Origin: an uncultured Faecalibacterium sp.
Lineage (GTDB): Bacteria; Bacillota; Clostridia; Oscillospirales; Ruminococcaceae
DNA: 6,058 nt
Direction: 5' to 3'
Assembly (NCBI GenBank): GCA_902463905.1
Contig: CABQHF010000134.1
Coordinates: forward strand, 1-6,058
The notes under the pieces were generated by a model. That model made no database searches. It was given only the letters and a program-made list of their open reading frames with translations, and had not been told where the DNA came from. Below, piece after piece: positions 1 to 4,598 of this stretch (position 1 is the first letter of the stretch; each line of letters begins with the position of its first letter). The translations under genes were made by a program, and so were the position numbers.

Positions 1-68
1 TTGTTCTGCAGCAGCACATGGGCCAGTTCACAGCCCAGCACGCCGGCTCCGTACACCAGGATCCTCAT
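1..68 (-). CDS. Ketopantoate reductase-like protein, N-terminal fragment
   Basis: Only the first 22 codons lie in the window; the gene continues past the left edge. The translation begins MRILVYGAGVLGCELAHVLL, a beta strand followed by a GxGxxG dinucleotide-binding turn and a helix, which is the start of a Rossmann fold. The wording (RILVYGAGVLG) is typical of the ApbA/PanE ketopantoate reductase family, whose members reduce 2-dehydropantoate to pantoate with NADPH; many paralogues in Firmicutes have unknown substrates. The ATG at 66-68 is supported by a GGGAGG Shine-Dalgarno (minus strand, 78-83) nine bases upstream. It starts 35 bases after the HMA gene stop in the same direction, so the two may be co-transcribed, although a terminator-like hairpin lies between them in the end of the HMA gene. 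With so little sequence, another NAD(P)-binding enzyme cannot be excluded. Confidence 0.6.
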   Translation of the reverse strand, partial: MRILVYGAGVLGCELAHVLLQN

Positions 69-103
69 GCAGATGCGCCTCCCTTATGAATGCATATTCG
101 GAT

Positions 104-364
104 TTATTTTTTCAAAAACGAGAAAAAGCCCTTTTTCTCGTAAGGTGCACTCGTAATGCCCTTGACTTCGTACCCGGTGGCGTTGATGGTTTCCCGCAGC
201 TTTGTTTCGTCCAGCGCCTGCTCCGAGTGGATCACGGTCTGGCCCTTGGTGTGGGAAGAGGCCACCTTCTTTGCCTCCGGGAATGCCTTGCGCACTGCGT
301 CGTTGACATGGCTCTCGCACATGCCGCACATCATACCGTCTACCTTTACCACTGTTTCGATCAT
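104..364 (-). CDS. Heavy-metal-associated (HMA) domain protein, CopZ-like
   Basis: This is an 86-residue cytosolic protein with one HMA fold. The first beta strand IETVVKVDG runs into GMMCGMCESHV, where C13 and C16 form the CxxC metal site of copper chaperones and P-type ATPase N-domains. A helix (about 17-30), a middle strand with TVIH and a late TGYEV segment near residue 67 complete the usual beta-alpha-beta-beta-alpha-beta order. A Lys/Phe-rich tail (EKKGFFSFLKK) follows. The reading frame is open to 451, but the start at 364 is chosen because GGAGGGG (373-379) sits eight bases upstream and the HMA fold begins there. Family members bind Cu(I) or other soft metals; the CGMC variant is common near Clostridial metal-transport genes, so copper specificity is not certain. 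Two candidate promoters precede it, one overlapping a dyad that may be an operator. The final codons also form a terminator-like hairpin. Confidence 0.85.
   Translation of the reverse strand: MIETVVKVDGMMCGMCESHVNDAVRKAFPEAKKVASSHTKGQTVIHSEQALDETKLRETINATGYEVKGITSAPYEKKGFFSFLKK
114..140 (-). terminator. Terminator-like hairpin inside the 3' end of the HMA gene
   Basis: On the minus strand CGAGAAAAAG (140-131) is followed by GG and its exact complement CTTTTTCTCG (128-119), then by five T residues (118-114). This is a nine-base-pair stem with a four-base loop plus a U-run, the form of an intrinsic terminator. It lies entirely in coding sequence (codons for EKKGFFSF), ending before the TAA at 104-106. 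The stem is AT-rich, so strength is uncertain. If active it would reduce transcription into the downstream reductase gene. Confidence 0.45.
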
Positions 365-422
365 CTGTAATTCCCCTCCATAATTGTGTCCGCATATCCT
401 TTGCAGATCTGCGCTTTGCCAT

Positions 423-451
423 ACGTTAGGAAGTACTAACCGCAGCTTCAA
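423..451 (-). promoter_or_regulatory. Candidate proximal promoter of the HMA gene
   Basis: The minus strand has TTGAAG (451-446), a 17-base spacer and TAACGT (428-423). The -35 matches consensus at four positions and the -10 at only three, so it would be a weak or activator-dependent promoter. The GTTAG-N6-CTAAC dyad fills the second half of the spacer and part of the -10. The expected transcript would start near 416 and give a leader of about 50 bases. Confidence 0.4.
425..440. promoter_or_regulatory. GTTAG-N6-CTAAC dyad, candidate operator of HMA gene
   Basis: GTTAG (425-429) and CTAAC (436-440) form a perfect inverted repeat with a six-base centre. It lies between a candidate -35 (451-446) and over a candidate -10 (428-423) of a minus-strand promoter reading into the HMA gene, where a bound repressor would block polymerase. 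The same dyad with the same spacing occurs at 1293-1308 before the DUF454 gene. TTAG/CTAA half-sites resemble DtxR/IdeR-type metal-repressor operators; assignment to that family is inference. Confidence 0.55.
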
Positions 452-460
452 ACAAAATGC

Positions 461-510
461 TGTCAGGGGATTGCCCCGGCAGCAGTGCGGAGCGTTCCCC
501 TTTTTGACAT
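461..510 (-). other. Structured segment in the HMA leader, function unknown
   Basis: On the minus strand TGTC, an A-run and AGGGGA (about 508-495) can pair with TCCCCT and GACA (470-461), enclosing about 24 bases that contain further GC-rich complementary stretches. A TTTTGTTT stretch follows at about 457-450. The element sits inside the transcript expected from the distal promoter. It could be a regulatory leader, an attenuator or a short RNA. I do not recognise it as a known riboswitch class, and I see no convincing gene in the 235 bases between the HMA and cobO genes. Confidence 0.3.
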
Positions 511-553
511 GTGGACAGGGCTGCTCAGAAATGCGCGCGTAATGTATGGTTTC

Positions 554-582
554 ATCATATCACACCGGTAGGCAAATTGCAA
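554..582 (-). promoter_or_regulatory. Sigma-A-like distal promoter upstream of the HMA gene
   Basis: On the minus strand TTGCAA (582-577) is followed by a 17-base spacer and TATGAT (559-554), five of six matches at the -10. It lies just downstream of cobO and points toward the HMA gene. A transcript starting near 547 would have an unusually long leader of about 180 bases, containing the structured segment at 461-510. Confidence 0.55.
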
Positions 583-592
583 GCCATACCGG
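565..592. other. Inverted repeat just after the cobO stop
   Basis: CCGGTA (565-570) and TACCGG (587-592), extended inward by GGC/GCC across a one-base bulge, can form a stem of nine pairs eight bases after the cobO stop codon. There is no T-run after it on the minus strand, so it is not a canonical intrinsic terminator. It may protect the 3' end of the cobO mRNA, or act on the promoter whose -35 lies in its loop. Confidence 0.3.
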
Positions 593-599
593 CAGGCAG

Positions 600-1115
600 T
601 CAGTACTCAATGCCCCTGCGGGCGGCGATGCCCTTCTGGTAGGGGTGGCGGATGCACTGCATCTCGGTCACATAATCGGCGGCATCCAGCATCCACTGCG
701 GGGCGGCGTGGGCGGTGAGCACACATTCCTGCCCGGCGGGACGCTGCAGCACGGCCTGCCGGAGCAGGTCTTTGTCCACCATGTCCAGCTCCCAGGCGCT
801 GCCGGCCTCGTCCAACACCAGCAGGTCGGCGGGTTCGGCCATCGCTGCGGTCAGGTTCTGGTTTTGCAGTTGGCGGGTAGCCGCCTTTTCGGCTTCGTTC
901 ATCTGAAAGACGAATTTCTGCCCGGCCTTGCCCCGGTAGACTTTCGCGCCCAGCTGCTCCAGCAGCGGGATCTCACCGCTCCGGCCGCCCTTTAAGAACT
1001 GGACGATGACAACCCGTTTCCCGCTGCCCAGCGCCCGCAGCGCAAGACCCATGGCGGCGGTAGTCTTGCCCTTGCCGTCGCCGTAATATAAATGCAGCAG
1101 CCCGATCTGTTCCAT
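600..1115 (-). CDS. cobO: Corrinoid adenosyltransferase (CobO/CobA/BtuR family)
   Basis: This 171-residue cytosolic enzyme transfers the 5'-deoxyadenosyl group of ATP to reduced corrinoid, making adenosyl-corrinoids in cobalamin synthesis or salvage. A variant P-loop, GDGKGKTT (residues 12-19), opens the protein after a short beta strand and is the family signature. VQFLKGG (38-44) follows, and the acidic strand LLVLDEAGSAWE (98-109) supplies the Walker-B-like Asp-Glu. The length fits the short Firmicute versions (E. coli BtuR is about 196 residues with an N-terminal extension). The frame is open to 1310, but the ATG at 1115 is chosen because GGGAG (1122-1126) lies six bases upstream and the family fold begins there; the upstream translation is basic, low-complexity and unlike the family. 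No other cobalamin gene and no recognisable B12 riboswitch is nearby, so it stands as a single-gene unit, consistent with corrinoid salvage. Confidence 0.93.
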   Translation of the reverse strand: MEQIGLLHLYYGDGKGKTTAAMGLALRALGSGKRVVIVQFLKGGRSGEIPLLEQLGAKVYRGKAGQKFVFQMNEAEKAATRQLQNQNLTAAMAEPADLLVLDEAGSAWELDMVDKDLLRQAVLQRPAGQECVLTAHAAPQWMLDAADYVTEMQCIRHPYQKGIAARRGIEY

Positions 1116-1146
1116 GGTAGTCTCCCTAAAATGTTTTTCTGGTTTT

Positions 1147-1175
1147 ATCCTATCACGCTCCCCTGCCGAACACAA
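1147..1175 (-). promoter_or_regulatory. Candidate cobO promoter
   Basis: On the minus strand TTGTGT (1175-1170), a 17-base spacer and TAGGAT (1152-1147) precede cobO, predicting a start near 1140 and a 25-base leader. Both boxes are mediocre. A perfect six-base inverted repeat, CTGCCG (1163-1168) and CGGCAG (1183-1188), flanks the -35 and may be a regulator site or simply a hairpin. Confidence 0.35.
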
Positions 1176-1198
1176 GCCTTTCCGGCAGATTTTCTCTC

Positions 1199-1228
1199 TT
1201 GACAGGTGCAGATTTTTTATGATATACT
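1199..1228 (+). promoter_or_regulatory. Strong sigma-A-like promoter toward the DUF454 gene
   Basis: A perfect -35 TTGACA (1199-1204) is followed after 18 bases by TATACT (1223-1228), five of six at the -10. The predicted start is near 1235. An intrinsic terminator follows only about 40 bases later, well before the DUF454 start codon at 1349, so much of this transcription may end early. Confidence 0.7.
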
Positions 1229-1250
1229 CCGCACAGTTTGTGTTTGCAAA

Positions 1251-1285
1251 CGCACCGTTCCGCTTGGGACGGCGTTTTCTTTTTT
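1251..1285 (+). terminator. Intrinsic terminator in the DUF454 leader
   Basis: CCGTTCC (1255-1261) pairs with GGGACGG (1266-1272) around a GCTT loop, with one T-G wobble. The stem is followed by TTTTCTTTTTT (1275-1285). No gene lies upstream on the plus strand, since cobO is divergent. The hairpin must therefore end a short RNA made from the promoter at 1199-1228, or act as an attenuator for the DUF454 gene. Confidence 0.7.
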
Positions 1286-1292
1286 CCCGAAA

Positions 1293-1308
1293 GTTAGTGT
1301 GCTCTAAC
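1293..1308. promoter_or_regulatory. GTTAG-N6-CTAAC dyad, candidate operator of DUF454 gene
   Basis: GTTAG (1293-1297) and CTAAC (1304-1308) repeat exactly the arms and spacing of the dyad at 425-440. It overlaps TAACAT (1305-1310), which could serve as a -10 for a second promoter downstream of the terminator, although its -35 region (about 1282-1287) is poor. It lies 40 bases before the DUF454 start codon. A shared regulator of this gene and the HMA gene is inferred. Confidence 0.5.
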
Positions 1309-1348
1309 ATTTCATTCCTTTTGCCAGCAACAGAAAGGAGCTTTCATT

Positions 1349-1765
1349 ATGAACCACCTCAAAAAAGCATTTTTCGTCGCCCTGGGCTGCATCAGCCTTG
1401 CACTGGGCACCATCGGCATCGTGCTGCCCATTCTGCCCACCGTGCCGTTCTACCTGCTCACGGCCTTCTGCTTTGCCAACAGCTCCGAGCGGCTGCACAC
1501 CTGGTTCACCCACACGACCGTTTATAAAAAGTACATCGGCAGCTATTTCCGCCGCCGCGGCATGACCCGCAAGGCCAAGGCGCTCCTCATCGGCACGGTA
1601 ACGGCCATCATGCTCCCCGGGTTCATCCTGATGGACAAGGTGCCCGTGGGCCGCGCCATTATGGCCATTGTCTGGGTGGGGCACATCGTCTACTTCGGTT
1701 TCAAGGTGCAGACCATCACCCAGCAGGAATCGGACGATGCCATGGCACAGGCACTGGAAGAGTAA
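1349..1765 (+). CDS. YbaN-type DUF454 inner-membrane protein
   Basis: This is a 138-residue membrane protein of unknown function. It carries the DUF454 signature: a first hydrophobic segment with LGxxxLxLGTIGIVLPILPT (about 12-31), then VPFYLLTAFCFANSSERLHTW (32-52) and a basic loop with FRRRGMTRKAK. Two further membrane segments follow (about 78-95 and 102-118), then an acidic tail. E. coli YbaN is the named relative; no biochemical role is established that I know of. The ATG is supported by AAAGGAG (1334-1340), eight bases upstream. Expression seems complex: a strong promoter, an early terminator and a candidate operator precede it, the operator matching one before the HMA metal-binding gene. 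This hints at a metal-linked role but does not prove one. A strong terminator ends it against convergent glyA. Confidence 0.88.
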   Translation: MNHLKKAFFVALGCISLALGTIGIVLPILPTVPFYLLTAFCFANSSERLHTWFTHTTVYKKYIGSYFRRRGMTRKAKALLIGTVTAIMLPGFILMDKVPVGRAIMAIVWVGHIVYFGFKVQTITQQESDDAMAQALEE

Positions 1766-1778
1766 GCAACCGAACAGC

Positions 1779-1830
1779 AAAAAACGAAGCCGCTGCGTAT
1801 TTTTCTACGCAGCGGCTTCATTTTCTTTCT
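1779..1830. terminator. Bidirectional terminator between the DUF454 gene and glyA
   Basis: GAAGCCGCTGCGTA (1786-1799) and TACGCAGCGGCTTC (1806-1819) form a perfect 14-base-pair stem with a six-base loop. A T-rich tract (ATTTTCTTTCT) follows on the plus strand. Six A residues (1779-1784) precede it and give a U-run for the minus strand. It can therefore end both the DUF454 transcript and the glyA transcript, whose stop codon is 20 bases away. Confidence 0.9.
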
Positions 1831-1839
1831 GGGATAGGA

Positions 1840-3093
1840 TCACTCGTACAGCGGGAAGTCGCGGGTCAGCTTGAGCACGCGCTCGCTGATCTCATCCTTC
1901 TTCTCATCGTAGTGCCAGATGCAGTCGGCAATGCAGTCGGCGATGACCTTCATCTCGGCCACGCCCATGCCGCGGGTGGTGACCGCCGGAGTGCCCAGAC
2001 GCACGCCGGAGGTGACGAACGGGCTGCGGGTCTCGCCGGGGACGGTATTCTTGTTGGCAGTGATGTGCACGCTGTCCAGACGGGCTTCCAGATCCTTGCC
2101 GGTGCACTCCTCGTCACGCAGGTCGATGAGCATCAGATGGTTGTCGGTACCGCCGGACACCAGCTTGACGCCGCGTGCCTGCAGAGCTGCGGCCAGAGCC
2201 TGAGCGTTCTCCACGATCTTGCGGGCGTACTCCTTGAACTCCGGCTTGAGGGCCTCGCCGAAGCAGACGGCCTTGGCGGCGATGATGTGCTCCAGCGGGC
2301 CGCCCTGGGTACCGGGGAACACGGCCGAGTTGATGCGCTTGGCAATGACCGGGTTGTTGGTCAGAATCAGGCCGCCGCGGGGGCCGCGCAGGGTCTTGTG
2401 GGTGGTGGTGGTCACCACATCGGCATAGGGCACCGGGCTCTGGTGCTGGCCGCCGGCCACCAGACCGGCAATATGGGCCATATCCACCATCAGGAATGCA
2501 CCGTAACCGTGGGCGATCTCAGCGATCTTCTCAAAGTCGATGGCACGGGGGTAAGCGGATGCACCGGCCACGATCAGCTTGGGGCGCACCTTCTTGACCT
2601 GCTTTTCCAGCTCGGCGTAGTCGATCACGCCATCGGCATTGACGCCGTAGGAAACAAAGTGGTAGTTCTTGCCGGACATGTTCACGGGGGAGCCATGGGT
2701 CAGATGGCCGCCCTGGGACAGATCCATGCCCATGACGGTATCGCCCAGATCCAGCAGGGCAAAGTAGACGGCCAGATTGGCCTGTGCACCGGAATGGGGC
2801 TGGACGTTGGCGTACTTGGCACCGAACAGCTTGCAGGCGCGCTGGATGGCGATGTTCTCCACCTCATCCACATAGACGCAGCCGCCGTAGTAACGCTTGC
2901 CGGGCAGGCCCTCGGCGTACTTGTTGGTGAGCACACTGCCCATGGCAGCCATGACGGCGGGCGAGACGATGTTCTCGCTGGCAATGAGCTCGATGTTCTG
3001 GCGCTGACGGGTCAGCTCCCGGTTCATGGCAGCCCCCAGTTCCGGGTCTACGGTATTGACCAGGCCGATGGTATCCATCATTTCTTTGTACAT
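1840..3093 (-). CDS. glyA: Serine hydroxymethyltransferase
   Basis: This 417-residue cytosolic PLP enzyme converts serine and THF to glycine and 5,10-methylene-THF, the main entry of one-carbon units. The length is standard for bacterial GlyA. Family landmarks appear in order: ELIASENIVSP (35-45), YAEGLPGKRYYGG (59-71), the PLP-contacting QPHSGAQAN (98-106), VDMAHIAGLVAGG (203-215, Asp204 and His207), and VVTTTTHKTLRGPRGG (226-241) with the Schiff-base Lys233. FVTSGVRLGTPAVTTRGM near the C-terminus contains the substrate-carboxylate Arg. No key residue is missing. The first Met (3091-3093) is used because GAGAGGGG (3102-3109) lies eight bases upstream. A good promoter precedes it and a strong terminator follows, so it is probably monocistronic. 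It is divergent from the cyclo-ligase/folD cluster, which acts on the same folate pool. Confidence 0.98.
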   Translation of the reverse strand: MYKEMMDTIGLVNTVDPELGAAMNRELTRQRQNIELIASENIVSPAVMAAMGSVLTNKYAEGLPGKRYYGGCVYVDEVENIAIQRACKLFGAKYANVQPHSGAQANLAVYFALLDLGDTVMGMDLSQGGHLTHGSPVNMSGKNYHFVSYGVNADGVIDYAELEKQVKKVRPKLIVAGASAYPRAIDFEKIAEIAHGYGAFLMVDMAHIAGLVAGGQHQSPVPYADVVTTTTHKTLRGPRGGLILTNNPVIAKRINSAVFPGTQGGPLEHIIAAKAVCFGEALKPEFKEYARKIVENAQALAAALQARGVKLVSGGTDNHLMLIDLRDEECTGKDLEARLDSVHITANKNTVPGETRSPFVTSGVRLGTPAVTTRGMGVAEMKVIADCIADCIWHYDEKKDEISERVLKLTRDFPLYE

Positions 3094-3179
3094 TTCAGTT
3101 ACCCCTCTCTTGATACAGACAGATCGACGCCTTGTTCAAGCACCCGGCTCCTGCACACTGGGCCGCATTGCTTTGTATT

Positions 3180-3208
3180 ATCATAGCAGAAAGCTGCAAA
3201 ACCTTCAA
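3180..3208 (-). promoter_or_regulatory. glyA promoter
   Basis: On the minus strand TTGAAG (3208-3203), a 17-base spacer and TATGAT (3185-3180) give four and five matches to the sigma-A boxes. The predicted start near 3173 leaves an 80-base leader. I looked there for ZTP, glycine and THF riboswitch cores and recognised none. Confidence 0.65.
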
Positions 3209-3228
3209 TCCTCTTTTCGCCAAAAGGC

Positions 3229-3268
3229 TTGCTTTTTTGGACTGAAGTGTTTATTATATTTGTATAAA
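3229..3268 (+). promoter_or_regulatory. Candidate promoter of the cyclo-ligase/folD operon
   Basis: This is the most AT-rich stretch of the intergenic region. TTGCTT (3229-3234), 17 bases, then TATTAT (3252-3257) is the best-spaced pair; TATAAA (3263-3268) is an alternative -10. Either would give a leader of roughly 60-70 bases before the GTG at 3334. Within it GTGGA (3286-3290) and TCCAC (3302-3306) could form a small hairpin. Confidence 0.45.
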
Positions 3269-3333
3269 AATGCATTGTCGATTTTGTGGATTTTTCAGCT
3301 TTCCACGATCACAGATGAAACGAGGTGTTTTGC

Positions 3334-3909
3334 GTGGACATCGCCGAGGAAAAGCAGGCCCAGCGCACATCCGGCAAAGCGGCCCGCCGGGCCCTTTTGC
3401 CGGAGCAGCGGGCCGCCGCCAACGCGGCGTTGTGTGCCCGGCTGTGGCAGCTGGACGCCGTGCAGAATGCCCAGACCATCCTGCTGTATGCGGCCTTTGG
3501 GGGTGAAGCCGACCTTGCCGGGTTTGCCGCCGAAGCGGCCCGCCGGGGCAAGGTGCTGGCCTACCCGGTGTGCAGAGAAAACTGCTCCCTCACCGCCGCC
3601 GTGCCCGGCCCGGACGGCTGGGAGACAGGGCTGTACGGCATCCGCACGCCGGTACTGGAACGGTCGATGCTGCTGGAACCGGAGCAGCTGGATCTGGTGC
3701 TGGTGCCCTGCACCGCCTTTGACGCGGACTGCTTCCGGGTGGGCATGGGCAAAGGCTACTACGACCGCTACCTGCCCCGCTGCACAAAAGCGGCAAAGAT
3801 CGGCATTGCATTGGAAGTTCAGCGCGTTGCACACGCTGCCGTGGATGAGCACGACCAGCGGCTGGACGCGTTTGTGACAGAGAGGGGTTTGTACACATGG
3901 ATACGATGA
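3334..3909 (+). CDS. 5-formyltetrahydrofolate cyclo-ligase
   Basis: This is a 191-residue cytosolic enzyme (EC 6.3.3.2). It uses ATP to convert 5-formyl-THF to 5,10-methenyl-THF, the known reaction that removes a side product and inhibitor of serine hydroxymethyltransferase. The N-terminal basic segment (KAARRALLPEQR) is the usual start. LVLVPCTAFDADCFRVGMGKGYYDRYL (121-147) holds the family signature with the glycine-rich ATP/folate loop GMGKGYYDR. The length matches bacterial relatives of about 180-200 residues. Two GTG codons compete: 3325 and 3334. I choose 3334 because GAGGTG (3322-3327) then sits six bases upstream as a perfect Shine-Dalgarno, whereas the first GTG is itself part of that motif. 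The stop overlaps the next gene by 13 bases, indicating translational coupling. It is divergent from glyA, whose enzyme generates its substrate. Confidence 0.93.
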   Translation: MDIAEEKQAQRTSGKAARRALLPEQRAAANAALCARLWQLDAVQNAQTILLYAAFGGEADLAGFAAEAARRGKVLAYPVCRENCSLTAAVPGPDGWETGLYGIRTPVLERSMLLEPEQLDLVLVPCTAFDADCFRVGMGKGYYDRYLPRCTKAAKIGIALEVQRVAHAAVDEHDQRLDAFVTERGLYTWIR

Positions 3910-4529
3910 ACGAAAGCTGCAGCCGGTTCCTGGCAGAACTGGCCAGCAAAGCACCCACACCGGGCGGCGGCGGTACCGCGGCACTGGTGGGTGCCGCCGG
4001 TGTGGCACTGGGCAACATGGTGGGCTGCCTGACAGTGGGCAAAAAGAAGTATGCCGCCGTGGAAGCGGACCTTCTGACCCTGAACGAGCGGGCCGGTGCC
4101 CTGCGCGCGGAGCTGGAAGCACTGGTGCAGGCGGATGCCGAAGCCTTTGCGCCGCTGGCCGCCGCCTATGGCCTGCCCAAGGACACTCCGGAACAGGCGG
4201 CTCACAAGGCCGCTGTGCTGGAAACCGCACTGGATGCTGCCTGTGCCGTGCCGCTGGAGATCATGGGCAAGTGCGCCGAAGGCATTGCACTTGTGGAAGA
4301 ATATGCAGCCAAGGGCAGCGCGCTGGCCGTGTCCGATGCAGGCTGCGCCGCCGCACTGTGCAAGGCCGCCCTGCAGGCCGCCAGCCTGAACGTGTTCATC
4401 AACACAAAGATGATGACCGACAAAACCCATGCCGCCGCACTGGATGCGCAGGCCGACGCCCTGCTGAGCGAGTATGTCCCGAAGGCAGACACCGTGTTTG
4501 CACAGGTCACAAAACAACTGCGCACCTGA
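3897..4529 (+). CDS. Cyclodeaminase/cyclohydrolase family protein (FTCD C-terminal domain type)
   Basis: This is a 210-residue, largely helical, Ala-rich soluble protein. It matches the stand-alone FTCD_C family: SKAPTPGGGGTAALVGAAGVALGNMVG (17-43), then LTVGKKKY (45-52), DAEAF (80-84) with the Asp likely equivalent to the catalytic acid of cyclodeaminases, and SDAGCAAALCKAALQAASLNV (146-166). Family members are either formimidoyl-THF cyclodeaminases (EC 4.3.1.4) or methenyl-THF cyclohydrolases (FchA/Fch type, EC 3.5.4.9). No histidine- or purine-degradation gene is nearby, and the neighbours are the cyclo-ligase and folD, so cyclohydrolase is the more economical guess. That fits the atypical FolD active site downstream. 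The ATG at 3897 is chosen because GAGAGGGG (3880-3887) lies nine bases upstream; ATG 3906 lacks a spaced Shine-Dalgarno. It overlaps the cyclo-ligase gene by 13 bases. Confidence 0.88.
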   Translation: MDTMNESCSRFLAELASKAPTPGGGGTAALVGAAGVALGNMVGCLTVGKKKYAAVEADLLTLNERAGALRAELEALVQADAEAFAPLAAAYGLPKDTPEQAAHKAAVLETALDAACAVPLEIMGKCAEGIALVEEYAAKGSALAVSDAGCAAALCKAALQAASLNVFINTKMMTDKTHAAALDAQADALLSEYVPKADTVFAQVTKQLRT

Positions 4530-4535
4530 CCCGAC

Positions 4536-4570
4536 GGTGGGCGGGGAGAAAGCTCCCCACACGCCATACC
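4536..4570 (+). other. Intercistronic hairpin before folD
   Basis: GGGGAG (4543-4548), AAAG loop, CTCCCC (4553-4558) forms a tight stem. It can be extended by GGCG/CGCC and GGT/ACC with a small bulge. No T-run follows, so it is not an intrinsic terminator. In the 69-base gap between the upstream stop and the folD start it more likely affects mRNA processing or stability, or the ratio of the two proteins. Confidence 0.4.
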
Positions 4571-4598
4571 GCATTACCTGAAATGAGAGGAATACAAA

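Noticed and set aside
365..451. N-terminal extension of the HMA protein by 29 codons
   Set aside because: It overlaps the Shine-Dalgarno, the candidate operator and the proximal promoter; the HMA fold and a well-spaced GGAGGGG support the start at 364.
461..510. CRISPR repeat, tRNA or SRP RNA in the HMA leader
   Set aside because: There is a single inverted repeat with no tandem copies, no tRNA-like cloverleaf and no SRP core motif.
463..558. Possible 31-codon leader peptide on the minus strand, starting ATGATG in the HMA leader
   Set aside because: Its start lies inside the -10 box of the distal promoter and it has no Shine-Dalgarno, so it would not be on that transcript.
1116..1310. N-terminal extension of cobO by 65 codons
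   Set aside because: The extension crosses the cobO promoter region and is basic low-complexity sequence; the family start with Shine-Dalgarno at 1115 is much better.
1912..3186. Plus-strand open frame of 424 codons antisense to glyA
   Set aside because: Low-complexity His/Gly/Ala/Val translation without family motifs; glyA on the other strand is certain. It is a shadow of codon bias.
3094..3333. ZTP (pfl), glycine or THF riboswitch between glyA and the cyclo-ligase gene
   Set aside because: These would fit the genes, so I searched both strands by eye, but none of the conserved cores is recognisable. A covariance-model search would settle it.
3295..4230. Minus-strand open frame of 311 codons opposite the cyclo-ligase gene
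   Set aside because: Pro/Arg/Cys-rich translation typical of a GC-rich shadow frame; the plus-strand enzyme has its family signature and a Shine-Dalgarno.
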